Positions 56,923-64,000 of a stretch of 64,000 nucleotides of DNA are shown one piece after another. Position 1 is the first letter of the stretch, and every line of letters starts with the position of its first letter. The position numbers were made by a program, and so were the translations under genes. Source of the DNA: Flavobacteriaceae bacterium UBA1682 (GTDB lineage Bacteria; Bacteroidota; Bacteroidia; Flavobacteriales; Flavobacteriaceae); assembly GCA_002320285.1 (NCBI GenBank), contig DCKE01000026.1, forward strand, positions 140,441 to 204,440, read 5' to 3'. The notes below the pieces were generated by a model. It was not told the DNA's origin. It saw only the letters and a program-made list of their open reading frames with translations, and made no database searches.

Positions 56923-57990
56923 ATGAAAAAGATACATTCTGATCAGTATGACATTACTTTTGGGGTAGAAGCGTATGATTACTTAGGTGTTATGCTTAAT
57001 GAACGGGCGTATTCTAAAATATTTTTAATTACTGATACGGTATGTAATGCTGCCTGTGTTCCCCATTTTCTCGCTAATTTACCAACCAATGTTGCCTTTG
57101 AAATTATCGAAATAGAGACCGGCGAGGAATTTAAAACCATGGAAACGGCTTATTCCGTCTGGCAAGCGCTAGGGGAGTTAAAAGCAGATCGCAAAAGTAT
57201 TATTATCACCGTAGGTGGTGGTGTCATTACAGATCTCGGTGGTTTTGTAGCAGCGCTGTTTAAGCGTGGAATTGATTGTATTAATGTACCTACTTCCTTA
57301 CTGGCTATGGTTGATGCCTCTGTAGGCGGGAAAACGGGAATTGATTTGGATGGAATCAAAAATCAGTTGGGAACCTTTACCATGCCTCAAAACGTGTTAA
57401 TTGATGTGCGCTTTCTGGAAACACTACCAGCAGAACAATTGAGATCCGGCTTGGCAGAAATGTTTAAACACGGTTTGATTTACGATCGCGAATATTGGGA
57501 AGTCTTACAGCATTTAAGCGAGTTGACTACCGATGATTTAGAAGACTTAATATACCACTCCGTTGTTATTAAAAATCAAATTGTACAACAAGATCCCAAG
57601 GAACAAGGATTGCGAAAAATTCTCAATTTTGGACATACTCTAGGCCACGCTATCGAGAGTTATTTTCTTAATTCGGATACGCGAACCACCTTATTACATG
57701 GTGAAGCAGTCGCAATGGGAATGATTTTAGAGAGTTATTTGTCATGGAAAACCGGAAAACTATCCGAACAGGAATATTATTCGATTAAAACAGTTTTATT
57801 TGATACCTTTGCCCGTATAGATTTAGATTCCTTAGAAGTTGAAGCTTGTTTGGAATGGTTACAACACGATAAGAAAAACGCCTTGGGTATACCGCAATTT
57901 GTACTGTTAAATACAATTGGTGTTGCGGTTATCGATCAAGTAGTCAGTAAGGATTTGATATTGAGATCTTTTGAGGATTATTTATCCTAA
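56923..57990 (+). CDS. aroB: 3-dehydroquinate synthase
   Basis: A 355-residue enzyme of normal length that converts 3-deoxy-D-arabino-heptulosonate 7-phosphate to 3-dehydroquinate in the shikimate pathway, using NAD and a metal ion. Visible motifs are VGGGVITDLGGFVAALFKRG (NAD binding), PTSLLAMVDASVGGKTGID, and the metal-binding region LNFGHTLGHAIES and LHGEAVAMGM. The other aro genes are not in the window. It is monocistronic as far as can be seen, and divergent from putA. Confidence 0.95.
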   Translation: MKKIHSDQYDITFGVEAYDYLGVMLNERAYSKIFLITDTVCNAACVPHFLANLPTNVAFEIIEIETGEEFKTMETAYSVWQALGELKADRKSIIITVGGGVITDLGGFVAALFKRGIDCINVPTSLLAMVDASVGGKTGIDLDGIKNQLGTFTMPQNVLIDVRFLETLPAEQLRSGLAEMFKHGLIYDREYWEVLQHLSELTTDDLEDLIYHSVVIKNQIVQQDPKEQGLRKILNFGHTLGHAIESYFLNSDTRTTLLHGEAVAMGMILESYLSWKTGKLSEQEYYSIKTVLFDTFARIDLDSLEVEACLEWLQHDKKNALGIPQFVLLNTIGVAVIDQVVSKDLILRSFEDYLS

Positions 57991-58008
57991 TGGTTTTTTA
58001 ATAATTTC

Positions 58009-58042
58009 TTTGGAAATTGCAGGTTTAATTTTTTTACATTTG
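58009..58042 (+). promoter_or_regulatory. promoter of the speA-DHS-like operon
   Basis: TTTG (58009-58012), 22-bp spacer, TACATTTG (58035-58042): a full Bacteroidota promoter. Transcription would begin about 240 nt before the speA start, giving an unusually long leader. Confidence 0.65.
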
Positions 58043-58056
58043 CCCTCGTAAACGCT

Positions 58057-58227
58057 ATGGGAAATAAGTTTTTTTTTAGTGCAAAAGGCACACGTAGAAA
58101 GCGGATGTTTGTAAAAAAACATCAGGCTAATTTTGTGTTTCACCTTCTCAGGTTATATAGGATGTTCTTAAACTCCTTTTTGTATAATGATAAATTGTCG
58201 ATCGTATTTGCGAACATCCGAGTTTGA
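58057..58227 (+). CDS. possible 56-codon leader ORF upstream of speA
   Basis: A short frame beginning 15 bp after the -7 box. The peptide is basic: MGNKFFFSAKGTRRKRMF at the start, with the Arg-rich block TRRKR at about residues 12-16 and three further Arg. It could be a leader peptide sensing arginine or polyamines, but it may be a chance frame. No ribosome-binding site is obvious at 58057; the internal ATG at 58105 follows agaaagcgg and is equally likely. Confidence 0.3.
   Translation: MGNKFFFSAKGTRRKRMFVKKHQANFVFHLLRLYRMFLNSFLYNDKLSIVFANIRV
58104..58219 (+). promoter_or_regulatory. structured leader with alternative pairings upstream of speA
   Basis: GATGTTT (58104-58110) can pair with AAACATC (58117-58123). 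GGATGTTC (58160-58167) pairs perfectly with GAACATCC (58212-58219). Because all four share the core GATGTT or AACATC, each segment can swap partners, the arrangement of an attenuator or riboregulator. The effect on expression is inferred. Confidence 0.4.
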
Positions 58228-58291
58228 AAATTTTAGTATTCTTGGCTTTTTATTATATTATTAATTTTTCTAATAGTGATATTAAACAAAA

Positions 58292-59713
58292 ATGAACACA
58301 AAATATTCAGATTTAATCAATCAAACTTTTTATTTTCCACAAGAGGAATTTAAACTCAGCAACGATAACTTAACTTTCCACAACATCGATTTGATGAAAT
58401 TAGTAGAACAATATGGTTCGCCATTGAAGTTTACTTATTTACCCAAAATCACTGCAAACATCAATCGAGCGAAGGGATGGTTTAGAAATGCAATGGAAAA
58501 AAATAATTATAATGCGAATTATTATTATTGCTATTGCACCAAAAGTTCTCATTTTCAATTTATTTTAAATGAGGCTTTTAAAAACAATATTCACGTAGAG
58601 ACCTCTTCGGCTTTTGATGTAAATATTGTAGAAAGTTTATTGGCTACTGGAAAGATCACCAACGATACTTTTGTACTGTGCAACGGATTTAAAAGAGCAC
58701 AATACATTGATAATATTGCGCATTTAATCAATAATGGGCATAAGAACACCATTCCAATCTTAGATAATTACGAGGAACTAGACTTGCTTCAAGAAGCTAT
58801 TGAAGGTAAATTTAAAATCGGAATTCGAATTGCTTCGGAAGAAGAGCCTAAATTTGAATTTTATACTTCTCGTTTGGGTATTGGTTATAAAAACATAGTA
58901 CCGTTTTACAGAAAACAAATTCAGGACAACGATAGAGTAGAATTAAAGATGTTACATTTCTTTATAAACACGGGTATTCGTGATACATCTTACTATTGGA
59001 ATGAATTGGTAAAATGTTTAAAAGTGTATATATCTTTAAAAAAGGAATGCCCTACTTTAGACAGTTTGAATATTGGTGGAGGATTTCCTATAAAAAACTC
59101 TTTGGCATTTGAATACGACTATCAATATATGGTTGATGAAATCATCAATCAAATCAAAATAGCGTGTGATGATGCTGGTGTTGCAGTACCGAATATTTTT
59201 ACCGAATTTGGTTCTTTTACCGTAGGTGAAAGTGGTGGAGCGATTTACCAGATTTTATACCAAAAGCAACAAAATGATAGAGAAAAGTGGAACATGATTG
59301 ATTCGTCTTTTATAACTACTTTACCAGATACTTGGGCGATTAATAAAAGGTTTATTATGTTGCCTGTCAATCGCTGGAACGATTCGTATGAGCGTATCCT
59401 TTTAGGTGGATTGACATGCGATAGCGATGATTACTACAATTCGGAACAAAATTTAAATGCCATTTATTTACCAAAATACAATAAGGAGAAACCGTTGTAT
59501 ATCGGTTTCTTTAATACGGGTGCTTATCAGGAGTCTATCAGCGGGCATGGAGGAATTCATCACTGTCTGATTCCACAACCGAAACACATTTTAATCGATA
59601 GAGATGAAAATGGTATCTTGGCGACCGAGGTATTCTCGGAACAACAAACAGCAGAACAGGTGTTGAGTATCTTGGGATATGATGTATCGTTGACATTTAA
59701 AAATAAAGAATAA
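58292..59713 (+). CDS. speA: arginine decarboxylase (fold III PLP enzyme)
   Basis: A 473-residue enzyme of the alanine-racemase-fold decarboxylase group. The YGSPLKFTYLPK segment at the N-terminus precedes the PLP lysine region (YCYCTKSSHF; Lys about residue 89). The TSSAFDV, LNIGGGFP and GAYQESISGHGG segments complete the site. It converts arginine to agmatine, the first step of polyamine synthesis. The symbol is by homology to flavobacterial SpeA. It is followed 27 bp later by a deoxyhypusine-synthase-like gene; the agmatinase gene that often separates them is absent. Confidence 0.88.
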   Translation: MNTKYSDLINQTFYFPQEEFKLSNDNLTFHNIDLMKLVEQYGSPLKFTYLPKITANINRAKGWFRNAMEKNNYNANYYYCYCTKSSHFQFILNEAFKNNIHVETSSAFDVNIVESLLATGKITNDTFVLCNGFKRAQYIDNIAHLINNGHKNTIPILDNYEELDLLQEAIEGKFKIGIRIASEEEPKFEFYTSRLGIGYKNIVPFYRKQIQDNDRVELKMLHFFINTGIRDTSYYWNELVKCLKVYISLKKECPTLDSLNIGGGFPIKNSLAFEYDYQYMVDEIINQIKIACDDAGVAVPNIFTEFGSFTVGESGGAIYQILYQKQQNDREKWNMIDSSFITTLPDTWAINKRFIMLPVNRWNDSYERILLGGLTCDSDDYYNSEQNLNAIYLPKYNKEKPLYIGFFNTGAYQESISGHGGIHHCLIPQPKHILIDRDENGILATEVFSEQQTAEQVLSILGYDVSLTFKNKE

Positions 59714-59740
59714 CTAATTAATTATAAAAATACAAATACG

Positions 59741-60712
59741 ATGAGTAAAGGACCGATAAGTCAGTTTATTGAGAAGTATTATTTACACTTCAACGCAGCT
59801 ACTGTTGTAGATGCAGCAAAATCTTATGAAGAGCAATTGCAAAAAGGCTCTAAAATGATGGTTAGTATGGCGGGTGCAATGAGTACTGCTGAGATAGGAA
59901 AAATATTTGCAGAAGTTATCCGTCAAGATAAGGTGCATATTATTTCTTGTACTGGGGCTAACTTGGAGGAAGATATCATGAATTTGGTTGCGCATTCTCA
60001 TTATAAGAGAGTTCCGAATTACCGTGACTTAACACCACAAGATGAGTGGGATTTGATGGAAAAAGGGCTTAATCGTGTTACGGATACTTGTATTCCTGAA
60101 GAAGAAGCATTTAGACGTTTACAAAAACATATTTTCAAAATCTGGAAAGATGCAGAAGACAATGGAGAACGTTATTTTCCACATGAATTTATGTATAAAA
60201 TGTTGCTTTCAGGATGTTTGGAAGAGTATTATGAAATCGACATCAAAAACAGCTGGATGTATGCTGCTGCAGAGAAAAACCTACCGATTGTTGTACCAGG
60301 ATGGGAAGACAGTACTATGGGGAATATCTTTGCTTCTTATGTAATTAAAGGAGAGTTAAAAGCATCTACGATGAAGTCTGGTATTGAATACATGACTTTC
60401 TTAGCGGATTGGTACCCTAAAAATTCTAGTAATGGAATTGGATTCTTCCAAATCGGTGGAGGAATTGCGGGTGATTTCCCAATTTGTGTAGTTCCTATGT
60501 TATATCAAGATTTGGAGCAAACTGAAACACCTTTCTGGAGTTATTTCTGTCAGATCTCTGATTCTACAACGAGTTATGGATCTTATTCTGGAGCGATTCC
60601 TAATGAAAAGATTACATGGGGCAAATTGGATATCAATACGCCAAAATTCATTATTGAGTCAGATGCTACCATTGTAGCACCTCTAGTTTTTGCTTATTTG
60701 CTTGATATGTAA
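59741..60712 (+). CDS. deoxyhypusine synthase-like protein
   Basis: A 323-residue protein of the deoxyhypusine synthase family. The catalytic lysine segment WGKLDIN (Lys295) corresponds to the essential lysine of the eukaryotic enzyme, and STTSYGSYSGAIPNEKITWG and the NAD-binding IGGGIAGDFPI loop are present. Bacteria lack eIF5A, so the bacterial homologue acts on small polyamines, probably as a homospermidine or related synthase. It is co-transcribed with speA (27-bp gap). The length is close to the family norm. Confidence 0.85.
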   Translation: MSKGPISQFIEKYYLHFNAATVVDAAKSYEEQLQKGSKMMVSMAGAMSTAEIGKIFAEVIRQDKVHIISCTGANLEEDIMNLVAHSHYKRVPNYRDLTPQDEWDLMEKGLNRVTDTCIPEEEAFRRLQKHIFKIWKDAEDNGERYFPHEFMYKMLLSGCLEEYYEIDIKNSWMYAAAEKNLPIVVPGWEDSTMGNIFASYVIKGELKASTMKSGIEYMTFLADWYPKNSSNGIGFFQIGGGIAGDFPICVVPMLYQDLEQTETPFWSYFCQISDSTTSYGSYSGAIPNEKITWGKLDINTPKFIIESDATIVAPLVFAYLLDM

Positions 60713-60749
60713 TTAGTAATGATTTTATCTAAATTTAGTTATTTTTTTA

Positions 60750-60780
60750 TTTGATAATTTAATTTTGGGTATTACATTTG
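60750..60780 (+). promoter_or_regulatory. promoter of the 101-aa acidic protein gene
   Basis: TTTG (60750-60753), 19-bp spacer, TACATTTG (60773-60780), ending 25 bp before the ATG. It fits the Bacteroidota consensus well. Confidence 0.6.
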
Positions 60781-60805
60781 ACGTGAAATAAAGTAAGAAA
60801 AAAGA

Positions 60806-61111
60806 ATGAAAAGAATAATTGTTGATTACGCAAAATTAACAAATGAGATTTTGTCTCTTCTAGTTGAGAGGTTCCCTGACGGCTATGATGATGCGGATAT
60901 TGTCCGTTTCAAAAACGTTAAGAACGAAACCATAGAAGCTGTGGAAGTTCGTACAGAAGACACAATTTATCTCGTAAAGGTTAGTACAAAATTAGCTGAT
61001 AGAATAGAGAATTTTGATGAAGATGATGAAGAGGAAGACATTGTAGATACTGTCGAAGTTTCATTGGATTCCTTGAAAGATCTTGAATTGGCTGAAGAAG
61101 AAGAAGACTAG
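60806..61111 (+). CDS. conserved acidic hypothetical protein
   Basis: A 101-residue cytoplasmic protein with a mixed N-terminal domain (MKRIIVDYAKLTNEILSLLV) and a very acidic C-terminal tail that includes DEDDEEEDIVD and ends EEEED. I recognise it as a type found in many Bacteroidota, but I do not know a function. The acidic tail resembles those of nucleic-acid-mimic or RNA polymerase-associated small proteins. It has its own promoter and a terminator. Confidence 0.75.
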   Translation: MKRIIVDYAKLTNEILSLLVERFPDGYDDADIVRFKNVKNETIEAVEVRTEDTIYLVKVSTKLADRIENFDEDDEEEDIVDTVEVSLDSLKDLELAEEEED

Positions 61112-61134
61112 TTTTTTATATTCTTAAATTTTAT

Positions 61135-61167
61135 AAACCCGTTTCCTTAGGATTCGGGTTTTTTTTA
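61135..61167 (+). terminator. terminator after the acidic protein gene
   Basis: Arms AAACCCG and CGGGTTT with a 13-nt loop, followed by eight T residues. Confidence 0.75.
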
Positions 61168-61224
61168 TAGAAAATGGGAAATAATAGGGTAGATCACAAA
61201 AAAAGATGCTTTTGTAATTGTTGA

Positions 61225-61259
61225 TTTGATATAAATTACTTTAATTATCAATATATTTG
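61225..61259 (+). promoter_or_regulatory. promoter of ychF
   Basis: TTTG (61225-61228), 23-bp spacer, TATATTTG (61252-61259), ending 31 bp before the ATG. Confidence 0.6.
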
Positions 61260-61290
61260 CATCCATAAATAAAAACTTTAATAACAGAAC

Positions 61291-62385
61291 ATGAAAGCAG
61301 GAATTGTAGGATTACCGAACGTTGGAAAATCAACTTTGTTTAATTGCTTGTCAAATGCCAAAGCACAAAGTGCTAACTTTCCTTTTTGTACAATTGAGCC
61401 CAATATCGGAGTTGTGAATGTACCAGATCCTAGATTGTTGAAATTGGAGGAATTGGTTAATCCAGAGCGTGTTTTACCTGCAACGGTTGATATAGTGGAT
61501 ATTGCTGGATTGGTTAAAGGAGCAAGTAAAGGAGAGGGATTGGGAAATCAATTCTTAGGAAATATTAGAGAATGTAATGCTATAATTCACGTATTGCGTT
61601 GTTTTGACAACGATAATATCATCCATGTTGATGGCAATGTGAATCCAATTAGAGATAAAGAGACCATCGATATTGAGTTGCAATTAAAGGATTTGGAAAC
61701 GGTTGAAAAACGTTTGGAAAAAGTCAAAAGAGCCGCTAAAACTGGAAATAAGGAAGCTCAGGTTGAGGAGGCTTTATTGGAGAGAGTAAGAGGTGCTTTG
61801 TTGCAGGCTAAATCAGCTAGAACCGTTGAATTATTGAATAATGATGAAGTGGTTTTGATGGAAGATTTTCAATTGATCACGGCTAAGCCGGTTTTATATG
61901 TTTGTAATGTTGATGAAGATGCTGCGGCAACGGGAAATGCTTACGTAGAACAAGTAAGAGAATTGGTTAAGGATGAAAACGCAGAAGTTATTGTCTTGGC
62001 TGTAGGTACAGAGGCGGACATTACCGAATTAGAGACTTTTGAAGAACGTAAAATGTTCTTAGAAGATTTGGGATTGGAAGAGCCGGGTTCATCAGTATTG
62101 ATTCGTTCCGCCTATAAATTATTGAACCTTCAGACTTATTTTACTGCTGGAGTAAAAGAAGTACGTGCTTGGACCATTCCTGTTGGGGCTACTGCACCAC
62201 AAGCAGCGGGAGTGATTCATACCGATTTCGAAAAGGGATTCATCCGTGCGGAAGTTATTGCTTATAATGATTTTGTACATTTTGGATCTGAAGCGAAAGT
62301 AAAGGAAGCTGGAAAACTAAGAGTAGAAGGAAAAGAATATATCGTTAAAGATGGTGATGTTATGCACTTCAGGTTTAACGTGTAA
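61291..62385 (+). CDS. ychF: redox-regulated ribosome-associated ATPase YchF
   Basis: A 364-residue Obg-related P-loop protein that prefers ATP. G1 is GLPNVGKST (residues 7-15), the G3 region is DIVDIAGLVKGASKGEG, and the C-terminal TGS domain is recognisable by FTAGVKEVRAWTIPVG and FEKGFIRAEVI. YchF binds the ribosome and affects the oxidative-stress response. The length is normal. It is monocistronic, with promoter and terminator. Confidence 0.96.
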   Translation: MKAGIVGLPNVGKSTLFNCLSNAKAQSANFPFCTIEPNIGVVNVPDPRLLKLEELVNPERVLPATVDIVDIAGLVKGASKGEGLGNQFLGNIRECNAIIHVLRCFDNDNIIHVDGNVNPIRDKETIDIELQLKDLETVEKRLEKVKRAAKTGNKEAQVEEALLERVRGALLQAKSARTVELLNNDEVVLMEDFQLITAKPVLYVCNVDEDAAATGNAYVEQVRELVKDENAEVIVLAVGTEADITELETFEERKMFLEDLGLEEPGSSVLIRSAYKLLNLQTYFTAGVKEVRAWTIPVGATAPQAAGVIHTDFEKGFIRAEVIAYNDFVHFGSEAKVKEAGKLRVEGKEYIVKDGDVMHFRFNV

Positions 62386-62411
62386 TTTTTTAAAATTATA
62401 TATTTGATAAG

Positions 62412-62439
62412 GTGGAATTAGCAATAATTCCACTTTTTT
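62412..62439 (+). terminator. terminator after ychF
   Basis: Arms GTGGAATTA and TAATTCCAC with a 4-nt loop, followed by T residues. Confidence 0.82.
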
Positions 62440-62558
62440 GCTTTAATACAGTGATAAGTTTATTTTATTTTAAGTTTTTTTAGTAGTTTAGTTGATGACG
62501 AGCAGCTGTAAAGGGGTGTCCAAATAAAGCGAGTGAAATATTTAGAACGTAGAAAATT

Positions 62559-63266
62559 GTGGAAAATATTTGGTTTAGATTAGTCGTGGTATTGGGAAAA
62601 ATTTTGGCTGGAATAGTACTCTTTGTCGTTTTTTATTTATTAATCGATTTTATACTATCGCATAGTACTGTAGCTGAGAAAGAAGATGTGAATGCAGCAA
62701 AGACCATTGATGTTTATCTCTTTTCTAACGGTGTTCATACCGATATAGTCGTACCGCTTCGTTCGGCTGAAATAGATTGGACTACTCAAATTGATCCGCT
62801 TCATACCGAAGCCCAACGTACGGATATGGAATACTTAGCGGTTGGTTGGGGAGATAAAGGCTTTTACTTAGAAACACCCGAGTGGAGTGATTTAAAACCG
62901 AGTGTAGCGTTTAAGGCCGCTTTTTATTTGGGGGCATCGGCTATGCATACCACTTTTTATAAAAAGATGTATGAAAGTGATCACTGTATCAAAGTGAAAA
63001 TCACAACAGGTCAATACCGTGCACTGATAGGCTATATACAAGCTAGTTTTGATCGCGATTCCAACGGTGACTTTATTTTAATAACAGCGCCCACTTACGG
63101 TAAAAATGATTCTTTTTATGAGGCTAAGCGAACTTATGGCTTGTTTTATACTTGTAATACCTGGGCTAATAATGCTTTAAAAGCTGCCGGTATGAGAGCG
63201 TGCTTTTGGACCGCTTTTGATCGCGGAATTTTGTATCAATACAGAAAAGAGGTTGTAGTAAATTGA
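62559..63266 (+). CDS. DUF2459 (TIGR02117) family membrane-anchored protein
   Basis: A 235-residue protein with an N-terminal membrane segment (VVLGKILAGIVLFVVFYLLI) and the conserved DUF2459 blocks VYLFSNGVHTDIVVPL, WGDKGFYLETPEWSDL and YTCNTWANNALKAAG. The soluble part should be periplasmic. The function of the family is unknown; a Cys-His-type hydrolase has been suspected for similar motifs, but I cannot confirm it. The start is GTG; no ATG is suitable before the membrane segment. Confidence 0.82.
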   Translation: MENIWFRLVVVLGKILAGIVLFVVFYLLIDFILSHSTVAEKEDVNAAKTIDVYLFSNGVHTDIVVPLRSAEIDWTTQIDPLHTEAQRTDMEYLAVGWGDKGFYLETPEWSDLKPSVAFKAAFYLGASAMHTTFYKKMYESDHCIKVKITTGQYRALIGYIQASFDRDSNGDFILITAPTYGKNDSFYEAKRTYGLFYTCNTWANNALKAAGMRACFWTAFDRGILYQYRKEVVVN

Positions 63267-63355
63267 TCGAGCAAATTGCGAATAGCAGTTATAAAAAGCA
63301 TGTTTATTTTGAGATTAACTCCTTACGTCAAGCAATTTTTTTAAAGAAAAAACAG

Positions 63356-63363
63356 TATTTTTG
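63356..63363 (+). promoter_or_regulatory. -7 promoter box of the YihY/BrkB gene
   Basis: TATTTTTG matches TAnnTTTG and ends 26 bp before the ATG at 63390. Confidence 0.45.
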
Positions 63364-63389
63364 AACCTTAAAATAAGTCCCCCTTTATC

Positions 63390-64000
63390 ATGAATTTTAA
63401 AAAAATTATTACACTTCTTAAAAATACGGTTAATGAGTTTTTAGATGATAATGCGATGAAGTTCAGTGCTTCACTTTCCTATTACACCGTGTTTGCCCTA
63501 CCGCCCTTGTCGATTTTAATCATTTCGATCAGTGGCTTTTTCTTTGGTGAAGAAGCGGTAACTGGAGAGTTTTATGGTCAAATTAAAGAATTGGTTGGAG
63601 ATAATGCTGCGTTGCAAATTCAAGAGGCGATAAAGAATGTGCGTTTGTCAGATTCCGGTACTTTAGCAACCATATTTGGTGTGATTATGTTGTTTTTCGG
63701 TGCTTCTGCCGTATTTGCTGAAATTCAGAGTTCGATAAATTATATTTGGGGTTTAAAAGCCAAACCCAATAAAGGATTGGTGCGCTTTGTAAAGAACAGG
63801 TTGTTGTCCTTTTCGATGATCGCATCCGTTGGTTTTTTGTTGTTGGTCAGTTTGATTGTCAATTCAGTGGTTGATGTATTGTATGTACAGTTAACCAAAT
63901 TATTTCATGAGGAAACCGTTTACTTGGTTGGTGTAGTAAATAACATTGTTGTTTTTGTGATCATCACCTTGTTATTCTCTATTATTTTCAAAACTTTGCC
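63390..64000 (+). CDS. YihY/BrkB family membrane protein (partial, runs off the window)
   Basis: 203 codons are visible with no stop before the end of the window. The start MNFKKIITLLKNTVNEFL is followed by the family segment FSASLSYYTVFALPPLSIL and several hydrophobic helices (ATIFGVIMLFFGASAVFAEI, and MIASVGFLLLVSLIVNSVVD). These six-helix proteins were once called ribonuclease BN; the current view is a transporter or envelope protein of unknown role. The 3' end lies outside the window. Confidence 0.85.
   Translation, partial: MNFKKIITLLKNTVNEFLDDNAMKFSASLSYYTVFALPPLSILIISISGFFFGEEAVTGEFYGQIKELVGDNAALQIQEAIKNVRLSDSGTLATIFGVIMLFFGASAVFAEIQSSINYIWGLKAKPNKGLVRFVKNRLLSFSMIASVGFLLLVSLIVNSVVDVLYVQLTKLFHEETVYLVGVVNNIVVFVIITLLFSIIFKTL

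Overview
The window is chromosomal DNA of a Bacteroidota bacterium, most likely a member of the Flavobacteriaceae. The reasons are an AT-rich sequence, repeated promoter boxes of the Bacteroidota type (TAnnTTTG, several with an upstream TTTG or TTG), a very large secreted protein ending in a type IX secretion (gliding-motility type) C-terminal domain, many short lipoproteins, MenD (menaquinone), a LOG-family protein, a deoxyhypusine-synthase-like protein beside arginine decarboxylase, and a monofunctional proline dehydrogenase. The species cannot be fixed from the sequence alone.

Left block (1-26.8 kb), mostly core metabolism. A complete fatty-acid degradation locus runs on the minus strand: acyl-CoA ligase, then a MarR regulator, a FadN-type dehydrogenase/hydratase, a FadA thiolase and an acyl-CoA dehydrogenase. 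It closes on a strong terminator at about 1.05 kb. A perfect 14-bp inverted repeat sits just upstream of the marR -7 box and is the likely autoregulatory operator. Then come a membrane phosphotransferase of the LTA-synthase/sulfatase fold, a LOG-family protein, UvrA, a CLC chloride channel with CBS domains, gamma-glutamyltransferase overlapping an ACP phosphodiesterase, GlmM, a lipid A type acyltransferase, a rhomboid protease, a SIMPL protein, DUF2853, MenD and a lipoprotein glutathione peroxidase.

Middle block (26.8-49.2 kb) is accessory and scarred. It has secreted or lipid-anchored unknowns, an alpha/beta hydrolase, two small acidic proteins, a three-gene lipoprotein/membrane-protein operon, a PKD protein, a membrane-anchored hydrolase, a truncated methyltransferase, an AraC regulator, a DHFR-like reductase and a 2202-residue type IX-secreted protein built from five anchor-J plus FN3 repeats. 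Two copies of a non-coding palindromic element (37371-37709 and 47837-48320) each cut a gene in half, an epoxide-hydrolase-like gene and an SDR gene, and give both broken genes the same out-of-place C-terminal tail. Two decayed IS3-family remnants lie outside them (34.9 kb and 48.9 kb), so the scars are nested around the middle 10-14 kb. A degraded second copy of part of the methyltransferase fragment follows the first element.

Right block (49.3-64 kb) returns to core genes: tRNA-Ala(GGC), an FMN reductase, a small lipoprotein, an ABC exporter, an MscS channel, proline dehydrogenase divergent from AroB, arginine decarboxylase plus a deoxyhypusine-synthase-like enzyme behind a long structured leader containing a possible 56-codon ORF, an acidic conserved protein, YchF, a DUF2459 protein and the start of a YihY/BrkB membrane protein that runs off the window.

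The best candidates for something undescribed are the gene-cutting palindromic element with iterated ends, the leader in front of the polyamine genes, and the MarR operator. No defence system, CRISPR array, prophage or complete transposase was found.
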